The notes: generated from the sequence alone by a model not told the origin. Shown: positions 41,087-49,661, numbered from the stretch's first letter. The stretch: 64,000 nucleotides of DNA from Candidatus Berkelbacteria bacterium RIFCSPLOWO2_01_FULL_50_28 (GCA_001774395.1 MEZX01000001.1:1-64000), one strand, 5' to 3'. Made by a program: numbers and translations.

Positions 41087-42409
41087 ATGATCAAAGTAAC
41101 CGACCTCACAAACCAGGAGGCTTTCCCTAACACAAAGTACAGATTCTCAAAAGTCACATTAGAAAACGATGATGCCGTTGTACTTGAGAGAGATTTTATC
41201 GGTGAAAATCCGCTCCACTATTATCTGGACCCCAAATTGCAAGAAGTCATCGTCGCCAGCTCAATAAGAGAAATCAATGGCTACCTTAAAAGCAAGGGGA
41301 GTAAATTTTTGTGGGAACACGTCAGGGCGGTCTCTAACAACAAAAAGGTCACAATAACCTCCAACACTTTTTATACCGCTAACCCCAGCATCATCGAATT
41401 GGGGCCAACGCTTCAAGAAATGCCAGAGCCCACAGTAGACGTTTCAAACATTCCTGCGGCAGGTGGATACATAAAGAACTTATTCGTCCAGTCGATTAAA
41501 GACCGGCTTCAAACCATTAACGATACAACAGTCGGTTTACTTCTTTCGGGAGGTCTTGATAGTATCACCACCGGTTTTTACCTAACAAAGAACCTGAACG
41601 GCAAAAAATTGCGCGCATTTACTCTGAAAGTGAACGAGGACGAGGCCGACATCAGCAAAAGCCGGGAAGTAGCAAAGCAGTTAGAAATACCCTTGACCGA
41701 AGTGAAAATAGGCCGAGACGGTGACAGTATCTCTATCGACGTTCAAGTCTACGATTCCAGTCGTTCCTTAGAGAAGGAGTACCACCTCTCAGATGAAAAT
41801 ATCAACGAAATTGTTAAGAAGGCTTTAACGATTGCGGAAAATCCCAAGCGCGATAATCTGTTCTGCTCGCTGGCGATGTATCTAATTGGCCAGGCCGTCA
41901 AGAACGAGGGTGTAAAAATTGTTTTCTGCGGCGAAGGGCCAAACGAGATGATAAACGACTACGGCTTCCAGCCACCGGCAGAAGGTTATCCGGACATGGG
42001 AGTTAGTAGCACCTACTTTCGACAAGCTCTGACGTTTGGCCTAAAGGAATCTGACTTGCAGCTAGGTCGAGGTGGACTTGGCAAACACGCCCTGCCCAGA
42101 ATGGGGAAGATGTTTGCGTACTACGGCATCCGTCTAGAGTCCCCGTTTTTTAATCCTGACATTGCAAACACGCTAACTCGGGTCCCCTACGAAGATAAAG
42201 ATTACAGTGTGATCAAACCAAAAATTGACGAGGCCATCCTCGGCGAAGACGGTCAGAAAGTGCTTGGAGCCTTTGAAGGTATATCAAAGGAAAAGTTCCA
42301 AGACGGTTCGGGAATAAGCAAAATATTCGAAGATTACTCGCAGGAACAGTTGGTAGAGCTGTTCAAAAAGATCTATGGGGCAAACAAGGAAGCGTATATA
42401 AAGGGTTAG
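41087..42409 (+). CDS. Asparagine synthase-like ATP-dependent ligase without glutaminase Cys
   Basis: 440 residues. The C-terminal synthetase domain has the PP-loop LLLSGGLDSITTGFYL near residue 152, FTLKVNEDEADISKSREVAKQLEIP, and VFCGEGPNEMINDYGF. The first 110 residues keep only the later part of the Ntn domain (VVLERDFIGENPLHYYLDPK..VIVASSIREINGYL); the Cys2 nucleophile and early strands are absent. It may use ammonia or another amine, as in AsnB relatives such as beta-lactam synthetases. A TAAAAT -10 lies 9 nt before the ATG. No other biosynthetic gene is adjacent. Confidence 0.82.
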   Translation: MIKVTDLTNQEAFPNTKYRFSKVTLENDDAVVLERDFIGENPLHYYLDPKLQEVIVASSIREINGYLKSKGSKFLWEHVRAVSNNKKVTITSNTFYTANPSIIELGPTLQEMPEPTVDVSNIPAAGGYIKNLFVQSIKDRLQTINDTTVGLLLSGGLDSITTGFYLTKNLNGKKLRAFTLKVNEDEADISKSREVAKQLEIPLTEVKIGRDGDSISIDVQVYDSSRSLEKEYHLSDENINEIVKKALTIAENPKRDNLFCSLAMYLIGQAVKNEGVKIVFCGEGPNEMINDYGFQPPAEGYPDMGVSSTYFRQALTFGLKESDLQLGRGGLGKHALPRMGKMFAYYGIRLESPFFNPDIANTLTRVPYEDKDYSVIKPKIDEAILGEDGQKVLGAFEGISKEKFQDGSGISKIFEDYSQEQLVELFKKIYGANKEAYIKG

Positions 42410-42424
42410 CTGGCCAATTGGGTG

Positions 42425-42691
42425 CTACTTCAATTCGCCAGAGATTAGCTTGAGCTTCTTGGCTTGGGACCAATCCTTGATTTGGATTTCTCTTTTTCTG
42501 GCAAAAGACTTATTTGGAATAGCAGGCGAAATGTATACAAGATTAAACGGACCTTGCTCAGTAGCCATCATCGCTCCCTCACCACGATTATGCTCTTGAA
42601 TTCTGCGATCTGGATCTGTAGTTATACCAGTATAGAATCGGCCGGTTCTAGCTTTAGCAATGTAGAGAAACCACGGCTTTGACATACGCAT
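42425..42691 (-). CDS. GIY-YIG nuclease superfamily protein
   Basis: 88 residues, with the single catalytic domain: WFLYIAKARTGRFYTGITTD then PDRRIQEHNRGEGA, and the Glu-bearing end SFARKREIQIKDWSQAKKLKL. It matches the UPF0213/YhbQ class. The biological role is unclear. This is the last gene with core-like composition before the 42.7-55.9 kb island. Confidence 0.9.
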   Translation of the reverse strand: MRMSKPWFLYIAKARTGRFYTGITTDPDRRIQEHNRGEGAMMATEQGPFNLVYISPAIPNKSFARKREIQIKDWSQAKKLKLISGELK

Positions 42692-42941
42692 ATTATACGT
42701 CGAAGAGCCTCTCGACTCACTACGTTCGCTCGAGGTTTCTCGACTGGCAAGTCATGCAACCTCAAAAACCTCTCTGGCAGAGAGAGTTAGTTTACTTCGA
42801 ATGAGCGTAGCGAATCGAGAAGTGGGCTTGGCGGGAGCGTATTCGCACTCTGTTAGCAGGTTTGTCCGAAGACGACCGGCGTTTCGTGGACGCAACTCCC
42901 TTTGACAGCAACCCAGATTCTTCGAAGAATGGAGGAGTAGT
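42692..42941. other. Island left flank, repeat-rich spacer
   Basis: Contains inverted CTCGACTCACTACGTTCGCT and TTCGAATGAGCGTAGCGAAT hairpin arms of the intergenic repeat family. GC-rich sequence with no identifiable gene follows, up to a GGAGGAG ribosome site at 42932. The switch in composition within it probably marks the island edge. Confidence 0.45.
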
Positions 42942-43346
42942 ATGAGCAAGGCGAACCATTCCGATTTAACCGCATTCTATCAACACATCTCCGAAATGGG
43001 CAGACTGGAGGTTGCCAGGAGGCGAGTCCAGGGAGAAACTATCGGTCAGCCGCCGCTGGGGTTTCGAAAGGTCCAGGTGAATGGCAAAACCACCAACGCT
43101 CCAGATCCAGAGACCTTCCCTTTGTTGGTGCTGGCCCTCCAGATGCGCAAAGAAGGCAGTACGCTCCGTGAGATCTGTTCGGTCATGTCCAAAAAGGGCT
43201 TGCAGTCGAAGCGTGGCAATCCGATTCAGCCAAACGGGATGCACAAGATCCTCAAAACTTTCATCCGTTTGATTGGAGAAGCTTTTGTGGATACAACTTC
43301 TTTTGACAGCATCAGCAGCCAAGCTGAACTTAGCAAAGCAGCATGA
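42942..43346 (+). CDS. Stand-alone Recombinase-domain protein 1 (no catalytic domain)
   Basis: 134 residues from ATG 42942, with GGAGGAG upstream. The core IGQPPLGFRKVQ then ...DPETFPLLVLALQMRKEGSTL REICSVMSKKGLQSKRGNPIQ matches the DNA-binding Recombinase domain (Pfam 07508 type) of large serine recombinases (PPxGYxxxxx..P.Ea..v...F......g.s...Ia..L...G...). The resolvase catalytic domain that should precede it and the zinc ribbon that should follow are absent. The stop overlaps the start of a second, related gene. Confidence 0.7.
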   Translation: MSKANHSDLTAFYQHISEMGRLEVARRRVQGETIGQPPLGFRKVQVNGKTTNAPDPETFPLLVLALQMRKEGSTLREICSVMSKKGLQSKRGNPIQPNGMHKILKTFIRLIGEAFVDTTSFDSISSQAELSKAA

Positions 43347-43768
43347 CCAACGAGATGCAAGATTTCAAACGAGCATACTTCGCCCAAACGGGCCGAATGG
43401 CTCGGGAAGCAATGGCGGCCAAAGCCCGTAGCGGCATCTACCCGCTCAAGCTCCCGATTGGTTACAAGCGCGTTTTCGCCGAAGGCGAGGAACGAATCGA
43501 GCCCGATCCACAGACAGCCCCGATCATCAAACTCGCCTTTGAGCTAATCGCTCGCAAACGATCCTCGTTGTCCAAGGTGCTGGCAACTGTCAGAGCCAAG
43601 GGACTGAAGGGCCATTCAGGTCAGCCCATCAGCTTAAGCGCCCTGCATCGGCTCCTGACAAACTCGTTCTACTTTGGAGAGTACAAGTACAACGGGAGTG
43701 TCGTGCAAGGGAACTACCGGCCTCTGGTCAACCGAGGTGTTTGGAATCTTGTCGGCCGCTGCTCTTAG
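43343..43768 (+). CDS. Stand-alone Recombinase-domain protein 2 (no catalytic domain)
   Basis: 141 residues; ATG 43343 overlaps the previous TGA by 4 nt. It shows the same domain as its neighbour: REAMAAKARSGIYPLKLPIG, YKRVF, EPDPQTAPIIKLAFELIARK, LATVRAKGLKG and LLTNSFYFGEYKYNG. It keeps more of the normal domain end (NSFYxGxYxxxG). As no serine nucleophile or catalytic Arg is present, it cannot recombine DNA alone. The tandem overlap suggests a functional pair, such as DNA-binding regulators derived from an integrase. Confidence 0.72.
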   Translation: MTNEMQDFKRAYFAQTGRMAREAMAAKARSGIYPLKLPIGYKRVFAEGEERIEPDPQTAPIIKLAFELIARKRSSLSKVLATVRAKGLKGHSGQPISLSALHRLLTNSFYFGEYKYNGSVVQGNYRPLVNRGVWNLVGRCS

Positions 43769-43869
43769 CGAGAGACGAAGACGGCCCGGATAGCTTCTAG
43801 GGTCCATCCCCAGGAATCACAAGGCCGGAAGGTGCGAGAGTCGTTGGTCGCAAGAATCCGGGTCAGGTT

Positions 43870-44664
43870 CTAGACCCCACCGTCTATCAACAGTGTCTTC
43901 CCCATGGTGCCCTTTGGGATTATTCTAATGCGACATCCCAACTCTGCTGCGACCATGCGAAGATCTTCAGCTGGTCGACCAATCAACTTCTGCGAAATGC
44001 GTTCCCACAGTTCTCGCACATCGTCCGGCGATATTGCCCAAATGCGCTGCTGAAGCCCGGCAAACTCAGCGCGAGTTTCGTCGTCACCAAGGATATGCAG
44101 ATCCCAGAACCAAAGAAGATACGTTGGCAAAGGCCCGAATTTCTGCTTGCCCCGCTGATGGGACTCGGGGTTCTGTTCCGCGTATTCGATCGCATGCCGG
44201 AATCTAGCCATGGCAGCGGGACGGACTGGTGCGTGAAGGCCAAATTCATCCAACTTCTTGTGCACCTCCAAGTCCAAGACTATTGAGGAGAGACTGTGCC
44301 AGAATTCTTTTATTGAGACGGGATCACCAGTCATTCCCTGAACATAGTCTACTACGCCAGCGCCATCTGCCGCTTGAAGGTGGTGGATTAGCTCTTCTCC
44401 GAGAGCAGCTTGGAACTCTTCGTCAGGCAATTCAGGCTTGATCCAAATGGCGATGTACGCGTCAACGTTTGGCTCAGCCAATGCGCTGTGGATCGGATCA
44501 ACCTCCCTCTGAAGCTCCTGACTTGCGTTGGCATATGGAGCAATGCGTAATGTCTTCTTGGGGAATGTCGCCATTACCTCGGAGATTACGGGCAACAGCA
44601 CATCATTAACTCGGTGCCCTAGAAATTCCATATGACTAAGCAACAATGCGCAAGGAGCCGCCAT
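43870..44664 (-). CDS. Hypothetical protein, 264 residues
   Basis: Soluble, mixed helical/beta protein. A segment LGEELIHHLQAADG (about residue 88) resembles an inverted metal-protease helix, but no full metal site can be assigned. The N-terminus (KTLRIAPYANASQELQREV) and C-terminus (IRIIPKGTMGKTLLIDGG) give no family. Start could be ATG 44664 or ATG 44631. It lies 19 nt downstream of the DUF6602-like gene on the same strand, so the pair may be one operon within the island. Confidence 0.5.
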   Translation of the reverse strand: MAAPCALLLSHMEFLGHRVNDVLLPVISEVMATFPKKTLRIAPYANASQELQREVDPIHSALAEPNVDAYIAIWIKPELPDEEFQAALGEELIHHLQAADGAGVVDYVQGMTGDPVSIKEFWHSLSSIVLDLEVHKKLDEFGLHAPVRPAAMARFRHAIEYAEQNPESHQRGKQKFGPLPTYLLWFWDLHILGDDETRAEFAGLQQRIWAISPDDVRELWERISQKLIGRPAEDLRMVAAELGCRIRIIPKGTMGKTLLIDGGV

Positions 44665-44682
44665 ATCTGCAAAAGGCTCTCA

Positions 44683-45429
44683 TCATGAGTACTGCGTCAT
44701 TTCATAAGTTAGCGAACCGTATCGGGACAGGTTCTCTTGAATTTGTCCAATTAGATGTTCAAGGCCGGGCATATCGGGTTTTACGACACGTTCCCATGTT
44801 TCCGTTCCCGGTTGTACTGTGGAGACATGGTTGTCATTCTTAAACAAGAAGCCACGAGCAAGAACACAAATCAGTTCGGGTCCATAGGTGTAATAGTCAT
44901 TATTGTACAGTGAGGCCGAACGGCCGATGAACTCAATGATGGACTCCCAGGACGGAGCGTCAAATGCGATCACGTAGCAGTTTGCTCGTGTCGGAGGAAT
45001 CGGAACTCGCTCATCTCCGTGCCCCGCGCGATAGAAACCATGATGTGGGGTTTTCTGCAGGTCCTTCGTTCGAGCCACCTTCGCCAAAGCCAATGCCAAT
45101 CCGCCATCCGGTCCAAGGGAGAGTATGGATTTGCTCTCGATCAAGCTCGCCGCCTCCACTGGCACCACAGACTCCCCGCCAACCTGGAGACGACCAATTT
45201 GGTTGTCAACTAGAACAATGTCAGCCTCGTCCGAAGAGGCACCCCTGCTGTCAACTACCTCCCCTTGTTCAACGCCCAGCCGCTGGGGGACATGTTTCTG
45301 AAGAAACTCTTTGATAAGCTCTTCTCGCGCCCGCCCTTTTGAAAGAGGTGCTGTTAGGATGCCAGCCGCTTTCGCTTGACTCAGCATGGCTTGTTCCAGG
45401 TGAACATAGTATTCACGCTGACTTGTCAT
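44683..45429 (-). CDS. DUF6602-like, nuclease-fold-type protein
   Basis: From ATG 45429 the product is 248 residues. N-terminal half: SKGRAREELIKEFLQKHVPQ, RLGVEQGEVVDSRGASSDEAD, IVLVDNQ, and VVPVEAASLIESKSILS. The order E..G.V.D..G..S.E.DIVL.D ... VEAA..IE.KS matches DUF6602 and has the look of a restriction-endonuclease-like fold (D...E-x-K, here ESK). Such proteins are common in islands and near defence genes. Activity is not established. Confidence 0.65.
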   Translation of the reverse strand: MTSQREYYVHLEQAMLSQAKAAGILTAPLSKGRAREELIKEFLQKHVPQRLGVEQGEVVDSRGASSDEADIVLVDNQIGRLQVGGESVVPVEAASLIESKSILSLGPDGGLALALAKVARTKDLQKTPHHGFYRAGHGDERVPIPPTRANCYVIAFDAPSWESIIEFIGRSASLYNNDYYTYGPELICVLARGFLFKNDNHVSTVQPGTETWERVVKPDMPGLEHLIGQIQENLSRYGSLTYEMTQYS

Positions 45430-45515
45430 TTCAAACCTCAAACCCACGGAAACGCAGTCTGCTTTGCATTGGGGCCCATTATACCAATCAAACCTGAAGA
45501 GACAACTGTTGCATA

Positions 45516-45583
45516 TTCCAACGAATTCGAACGCCTGTTCCAACTGAAGTCGAACGCGCATTCCAACTGAAATCGAACGCTTT
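45516..45583. repeat. IS21-type terminal repeats, left set (3 units of 22-23 bp)
   Basis: Three tandem units begin TTCCAAC at 45516, 45538 and 45561, each ending CGAACG (for example TTCCAACTGAAATCGAACG). Multiple terminal repeats of this size are typical of IS21 elements. Their mirror-image set is at 45996-46064. Confidence 0.75.
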
Positions 45584-45600
45584 GAGCACCGTCGTTGGGA

Positions 45601-45995
45601 TCATCGGTCTTCAGGCCTTCGTTGTCTGGTCGAGCTTACCGGTTGGGTCCTTGTCGAGCCCTTGCTTTTGCGCAGGGATTCGCCTTGGATCTCGAGCCGG
45701 TAGGCGTAGTGGACGAGTCGGTCGAGTGTGGCGTCGGCCAGGGTCGGATCTCCGATGGCCTCGTGCCAGTGCTCAAGCGGGAGTTGCGCGCAGATCATGG
45801 TGGACCTGCGGTCGTACCGGTCGTCGAGGATCTCGAGCAGATCGCGCCGGTGGACGTCCGAGAGGGGCGCGACGAGCCAGTCGTCGAGGATGAGCAGATC
45901 GATCCTGGCGAGGGAGGCGAGCCGGTTGCGGTACGTGCCGTCGCCCCGACCAATCTCCAGATCGTGCAGGAGCCTGGGAGCTCTGAAGTAGCGGG
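45601..45995 (-). pseudogene. IstB C-terminal fragment (IS21 family)
   Basis: On the minus strand the frame reads TRYFRAPRLLHDLEIG, DLLILDDWLVAPLSD, LLEILDDRYDRRSTMICAQL and GDPTLADATLDRLVHYAYRL. This is the Walker B side of the IS21 helper ATPase. The Walker A part is missing; the frame instead runs straight into the right terminal repeats. It is the remains of an internally deleted IS21 element about 550 bp long. Confidence 0.82.
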
Positions 45996-46064
45996 TGTCC
46001 GGAATGGATCGGAATGGGTGTCCGCTTTGAATTGGAATCACTGTCCGCTTTGCGTCGGAACGCG
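45996..46064. repeat. IS21-type terminal repeats, right set (3 units of 23 bp)
   Basis: Three units begin TGTCCG at 45996, 46019 and 46042, and contain TTGGAA or TCGGAA (for example TGTCCGCTTTGAATTGGAAT). They are inverted relative to the left set, and together bound the istB remnant. Confidence 0.7.
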
Positions 46065-46190
46065 CAGCCCGCAACCCAGTCTCAACCTGATGACTTCTCT
46101 GATCTTGCGCACGGACAGCTTCTCCTGTCCATCCCGACCACCTCGTTTCAATTGTGAGAGGCCAAGGATCGCCGATGCGGAGTAGGGCAT
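46063..46190 (-). pseudogene. IstA N-terminal remnant (IS21 transposase)
   Basis: The minus-strand frame reads QEKLSVRKIREVIRLRLGCG, matching the first helix of IS21 IstA (xSVRKIREVLRLR). It then stops matching at the terminal-repeat boundary. It belongs to a second, head-on IS21 copy whose rest is lost. Bases 46190-46606 hold no recognisable intact gene. Confidence 0.55.
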
Positions 46191-46606
46191 CGGGCGCCGG
46201 GCGAGGATCCCGGAGCATGCCGATCGCTCATTCCGGGGCAGAACCGAGAAACGATCGACATGGCCCGGAACATGCGATCGCTTTGGGCCGCTGAATGCAA
46301 GCGTTCGTGAATAATAGGAGTGCAATGCCTTTTCTGTCTTCCTCTCCAGCACTCTTGCCGGAGAAAGGACTGCGCTCAAAACGAGGCAAAAATGTGTTAC
46401 CTATGTAGAAATCCATGACAACAGCTTGACGCCATGCTCCTTCAAGCATAGAATGGGTGTGTCGGCGCCGGTTGAAAAGTGCACCGCTGTGCTGGCCCAA
46501 TAGTGCACCACGCGCGCACGCAGTGTACGCCGGTTTCCCATCCGGATGAGATTGCGCGAGCAATCTGGGAATCGGGGGCGAGCGAAGCGATGCCCCCTTC
46601 CGTGCC

Positions 46607-46925
46607 TCAGGCCCTGGTTTTGGGGTTGTCTCTCGCCTTGGCCAGACTGTACGCGAGCCGGTAGCTCTGCCCGTTCATCTCGAGGATGTGCACGTGGTGC
46701 GTGAGCCGGTCGAGCATCGCGTGCACGAGGGCTTCGGAGGCGAGCACCGAGATCCACTCCTCGAAGGGCAGGTTCGTCGTAAGGACGATCGAGCCCCGCT
46801 CGTAGCGGTCGGAGACGACGTCGAAGAGGAGTTCGGCCCCGCTTGCCGGAAGCGGCACGAACCCGAGCTCGTCGAGGACCAGGAGGTCGACCTTCCGCAG
46901 AAGGGCGCGCGTGCGGCCATGGGTG
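46607..46925 (-). pseudogene. Second IstB C-terminal fragment
   Basis: Minus-strand frame: RKVDLLVLDELGFVPLPASG, ELLFDVVSDRYERGSIVLTT, NLPFEEWISVL and HAMLDRLTHHVHILEMNGQSYR. It is a different IstB subfamily from the 45.6 kb fragment. The N-terminal half with Walker A is missing; a junction near 46925 leads into an unrelated lipoprotein gene. Confidence 0.82.
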
Positions 46926-46981
46926 GTAGATGAAAGCACGCTATGCGTGCCGAGCAGCCAAAAAGTCGTTGGCTGCTGGTC

Positions 46982-47398
46982 GTGCGTAGCACATTCAAGT
47001 CGGCTAAGCGCTCAGTTGCGCAGGTCGCGTTCATCATCATTCTGATCCCGCTCTCACAGTCATTGGGCTGCAGCAGTGGGCATCAGAAAAAAGCACTTGC
47101 CAATAGAACCTACTTCTTAGAATCTGCACTTCCAAACACACCTACAGCCAACGGTAAGGCTCGGTATTTTCTATCGACCTTGGAGGCCAAAGGACTGCAC
47201 CGAGTAGACTCAAAACAAAAGGCCAGCACGGTCGTGCACTTTGGTTATCTTGGTGGAGTGTGGCTCTCACCGCCCGATTCACCGTTCATTGCTGAGTGGA
47301 AGGGCCTGCTAGGAAAAACGCCCCAAGACACGGAAGAACAGTGCAGGTCACTTGCCTCCTATCTTGAGACCTCACGCACAGAGTCAGCCACGAACTGA
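46982..47398 (+). CDS. Putative lipoprotein, island gene
   Basis: From GTG 46982 (an ATG at 46943 is also possible) the product has a signal VAFIIILIPLSQSLGC with a lipobox SLGC. The mature domain of about 105 residues contains TYFLESALPNTPTANGKARYFLSTLE, and ends near TSRTESATN. No family is recognised. A strong terminator follows, so the unit looks intact despite the IS debris around it. Confidence 0.5.
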   Translation: MRSTFKSAKRSVAQVAFIIILIPLSQSLGCSSGHQKKALANRTYFLESALPNTPTANGKARYFLSTLEAKGLHRVDSKQKASTVVHFGYLGGVWLSPPDSPFIAEWKGLLGKTPQDTEEQCRSLASYLETSRTESATN

Positions 47399-47412
47399 GG
47401 CAACACGTACAG

Positions 47413-47449
47413 CGACGGCCGGACACTATCTACCGGCCGTCCTTTTTTT
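47413..47449 (+). terminator. Terminator after the island lipoprotein
   Basis: Stem GACGGCCGG/CCGGCCGTC with loop ACACTATCTA, followed by CTTTTTTT. Confidence 0.85.
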
Positions 47450-47577
47450 GACAGCCCTTTCCCCAACCCTTATTGCCCTAGCAACAAAAAACCGTCGCGT
47501 TGCTTCCGACATCCGGAAAGGTAGGCCGTTCATAACTGCAGAGCCCTCCGCCCTGAATCAAGGCAAGGAGTCTGAGT

Positions 47578-47815
47578 TTGAAGAGGTTAAGATTTAGCGA
47601 GGAGCACGTGGTTCGGGTCCTGCACGTGGCTCATTCGGGCGAGGCGGTCCGCGAGGTCTGCCCCGCGCATGGAGTGAGCGAGGGCACTCTTTACGTCTCG
47701 AAGCGCAAATACTCCGGCATGGAGACGCAGGACGTGAAGCGGCTGCGCGAGCTTGAAGCCGCGAACGCCGCACCCAAGCGGATCGTGGCGGACCGGGCTC
47801 TGGTCATCGACGCGA
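47578..47815 (+). pseudogene. Truncated IS3-family OrfA
   Basis: LRFSEEHVVRVLHVAHSGEAVREVCPAHGVSEGTLYVSKRKYSG then RELEAANAAPKRIVADRALVIDA matches the helix-turn-helix and leucine-zipper region of IS3 OrfA. It ends abruptly where the next truncated gene (opposite strand) begins, near 47815-47833. OrfB is absent. Confidence 0.75.
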
Positions 47816-47832
47816 CGGGCAAGCTGATCCAA

Positions 47833-48140
47833 GAATCCGGGTAGGTGCGCCCCAAAGACGCCAGGGAGCGCGGATAGCCGGGCCAGAGAAACCAGGCGTC
47901 TCGGTGATGCTTGCCGGTGACACCGACCATGGTGTCCCGGACGAACACGGAAAGCTGCTCGGTAATGCCCTTATACAGCCTATTGAAGCCCGCTTCACCC
48001 AATCCGTCGTCGGTCCCAAGCGCATCTCGCAGATCTGACTGAAGGTCATGACGAATCCTTGCAATGCCCCTAAGAGCCTCGAACTCCCAAAGCAAGGGAT
48101 CGTCGACAAGCGCACTCTCAGAATCAGTATAGTTTCTCAT
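47833..48140 (-). pseudogene. Truncated last gene of the ABC-transporter operon
   Basis: From ATG 48140, overlapping the preceding stop by 17 nt, the frame reads MRNYTDSESALVDDPLLWEF then IARIRHDLQSDLRDALGTDD, GITEQLSVFVRDTMVGVTGK and HHRDAWFLWPGYPRS. It is cut by the IS3 fragment. The family is not recognised. The overlap with the haem-oxygenase-fold gene shows it was the fifth gene of the operon. Confidence 0.55.
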
Positions 48141-48921
48141 CGGCCAAACACACATTATACACGCCAAGTCGGCGTTCATAGAAATGAATCATAGTGTCGA
48201 TGCTTGTCGTAATGTTGTCCACCAGAGACAGTGCCTGTTTCATGATGGGTCCGTGAGTGTCACCGTCGAGTTGAATATGTGCCCTTAGAAACGCACAATA
48301 GCGATCAAATCGCGGATCGTTAATCTTCAGGATCGCCTTCTCAAGATTGTCGAAGGCTGTTGTTAGGGTAAGTTCCCTTAGCGCTACTGTCGAAAGTGCC
48401 CTCTGATAGGTTCCCGCACAACTCTCACTAAAAACCATGTAATCGATTGCCTTCGGATGAAAGCCCTCGCGTTTCATCAATATTTGGAGATTTCCGGCCG
48501 CGACACTAGCAACTAGTGCCTCGATCGGGCCAGTGTCAATACCAGCGTCCTGTGCTGCCTCCAACATGGCCACATAATGGGGCCCGCACTCAGTCCGCTT
48601 TGTAGGTATGTTGTTTGTGGACAGTTCTTCGTCCGAAAGAGATAACAGCAAGTGGAGGAAGGTCCCATCCTCTTGAACCGCGAAAGGATGCTCTGGCAAC
48701 GCAGATAGATAACCCCGAAGACACCCTAAGAGATTACCGTAGAAGCATACGGTAAACAGAAGGCTCGCACGTACCATGTTGTCGATTGAGCGATCCGGGT
48801 GCACCAAGTTGACTGCCTCGTGATCGTAAATGCGCCGCGTAACCGCTTCCAAACGCGGGTACTTGGCATCAGCTTGGAAGCTGCCTGGGAAGTCCAAGAA
48901 GGGCGACTGTATGGGTGTCAT
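48124..48921 (-). CDS. Haem-oxygenase-fold (DUF3050-like) protein, possible diiron oxidase
   Basis: 265 residues, helical throughout. The last third has YCAFLRAHIQLDGDTHGPIM, which fits the HI-x-LD-x-x-x-HG signature of DUF3050 and related haem-oxygenase-like proteins; earlier acidic and His residues (FSESCAGTYQRAL, LRELTLTTAFDNLEKAI) could complete a metal site. Relatives in this fold are diiron oxygenases acting on small amino or fatty acids. The start overlaps the ABC ATPase stop by 4 nt (ATGA), which ties it to import of a polar amino-acid-like substrate. Confidence 0.65.
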   Translation of the reverse strand: MTPIQSPFLDFPGSFQADAKYPRLEAVTRRIYDHEAVNLVHPDRSIDNMVRASLLFTVCFYGNLLGCLRGYLSALPEHPFAVQEDGTFLHLLLSLSDEELSTNNIPTKRTECGPHYVAMLEAAQDAGIDTGPIEALVASVAAGNLQILMKREGFHPKAIDYMVFSESCAGTYQRALSTVALRELTLTTAFDNLEKAILKINDPRFDRYCAFLRAHIQLDGDTHGPIMKQALSLVDNITTSIDTMIHFYERRLGVYNVCLADEKLY

Positions 48922-49661
48922 GCTGTTTCGTCCTCGGTGAGTTCGTCCGATGCAATCAGAAACTCTCTAAGTCGCGGGGAGGTGGGACTTGACAGAATCG
49001 AAACGCCACCAACTTCGTGGAGTCTCCCGTGATCAAGGAAGGCTACCCGATCCGTGATGCGGCGAACAAACGGAATGGAGTGGGAGACGAGAATGACGGC
49101 GGTGCCTTCATCCCGGAGGTTTGTGATTGTTTGCCGAAGTGTTCGCACATGCTCGACATCAATGGCGGCCGTTACTTCGTCCAGTAGCAGAACCGAAGGC
49201 TTCAGCGCAAGTGCCCTACATAGGGCGAAGAGCTGGCGTTGACCACCCGAAACCTGGTTTGGAAACCGGCTGGCGAGCTCAGAGATCCCAAATCGGGCCA
49301 TAAAATCAATTGCGCACTTGACCGCCGGTCCGCCCGGCTCCTTGCCTATTGGAAGCATGACATTGTCGCGCAGTGTCAGGTGCGGCCACAGGCAAAGCCC
49401 CTGAAAGACCAGCGTAACGGTGGGCCAGGGCCGGTTTGTGCGTATTGGATCGCAAGGGAACTTATAGTGGAAGCCGCTAATGGCCAATGACCCCTCATCG
49501 GCAGCATCGATTCCAGCGATAATTCGGAGCAACGTGCTCTTACCGGCACCGCTTGGGCCGACGATCCCCGTCACCGTTCCTGCCTCCACATTTATGGAGA
49601 CGTCATCGAGAATGACATTCCCTCGAAGCACTTTCCTCAAGCCCTTTGCGCACACAACCAT
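48918..49661 (-). CDS. Polar amino-acid ABC transporter ATPase (GlnQ/HisP-like)
   Basis: 247 residues: Walker A GPSGAGKST (about 33-41), Q-loop VFQGLCLWPHLTL, signature VSGGQRQLFALCRAL, Walker B VLLLDEVTAAID, H-loop ILVSHS. Together with the permease and the solute-binding lipoprotein upstream it makes a complete importer. Confidence 0.92.
   Translation of the reverse strand: MVVCAKGLRKVLRGNVILDDVSINVEAGTVTGIVGPSGAGKSTLLRIIAGIDAADEGSLAISGFHYKFPCDPIRTNRPWPTVTLVFQGLCLWPHLTLRDNVMLPIGKEPGGPAVKCAIDFMARFGISELASRFPNQVSGGQRQLFALCRALALKPSVLLLDEVTAAIDVEHVRTLRQTITNLRDEGTAVILVSHSIPFVRRITDRVAFLDHGRLHEVGGVSILSSPTSPRLREFLIASDELTEDETA

Noticed and set aside
42942..43768. One recombinase gene split by a frameshift
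   Set aside because: Each gene carries its own copy of the same domain in full, so joining them would give two Recombinase domains and still no catalytic domain.
47578..47844. Intact IS3 OrfA
   Set aside because: The family pattern stops after the leucine zipper and the frame runs into the antisense of a truncated gene; OrfB is missing.
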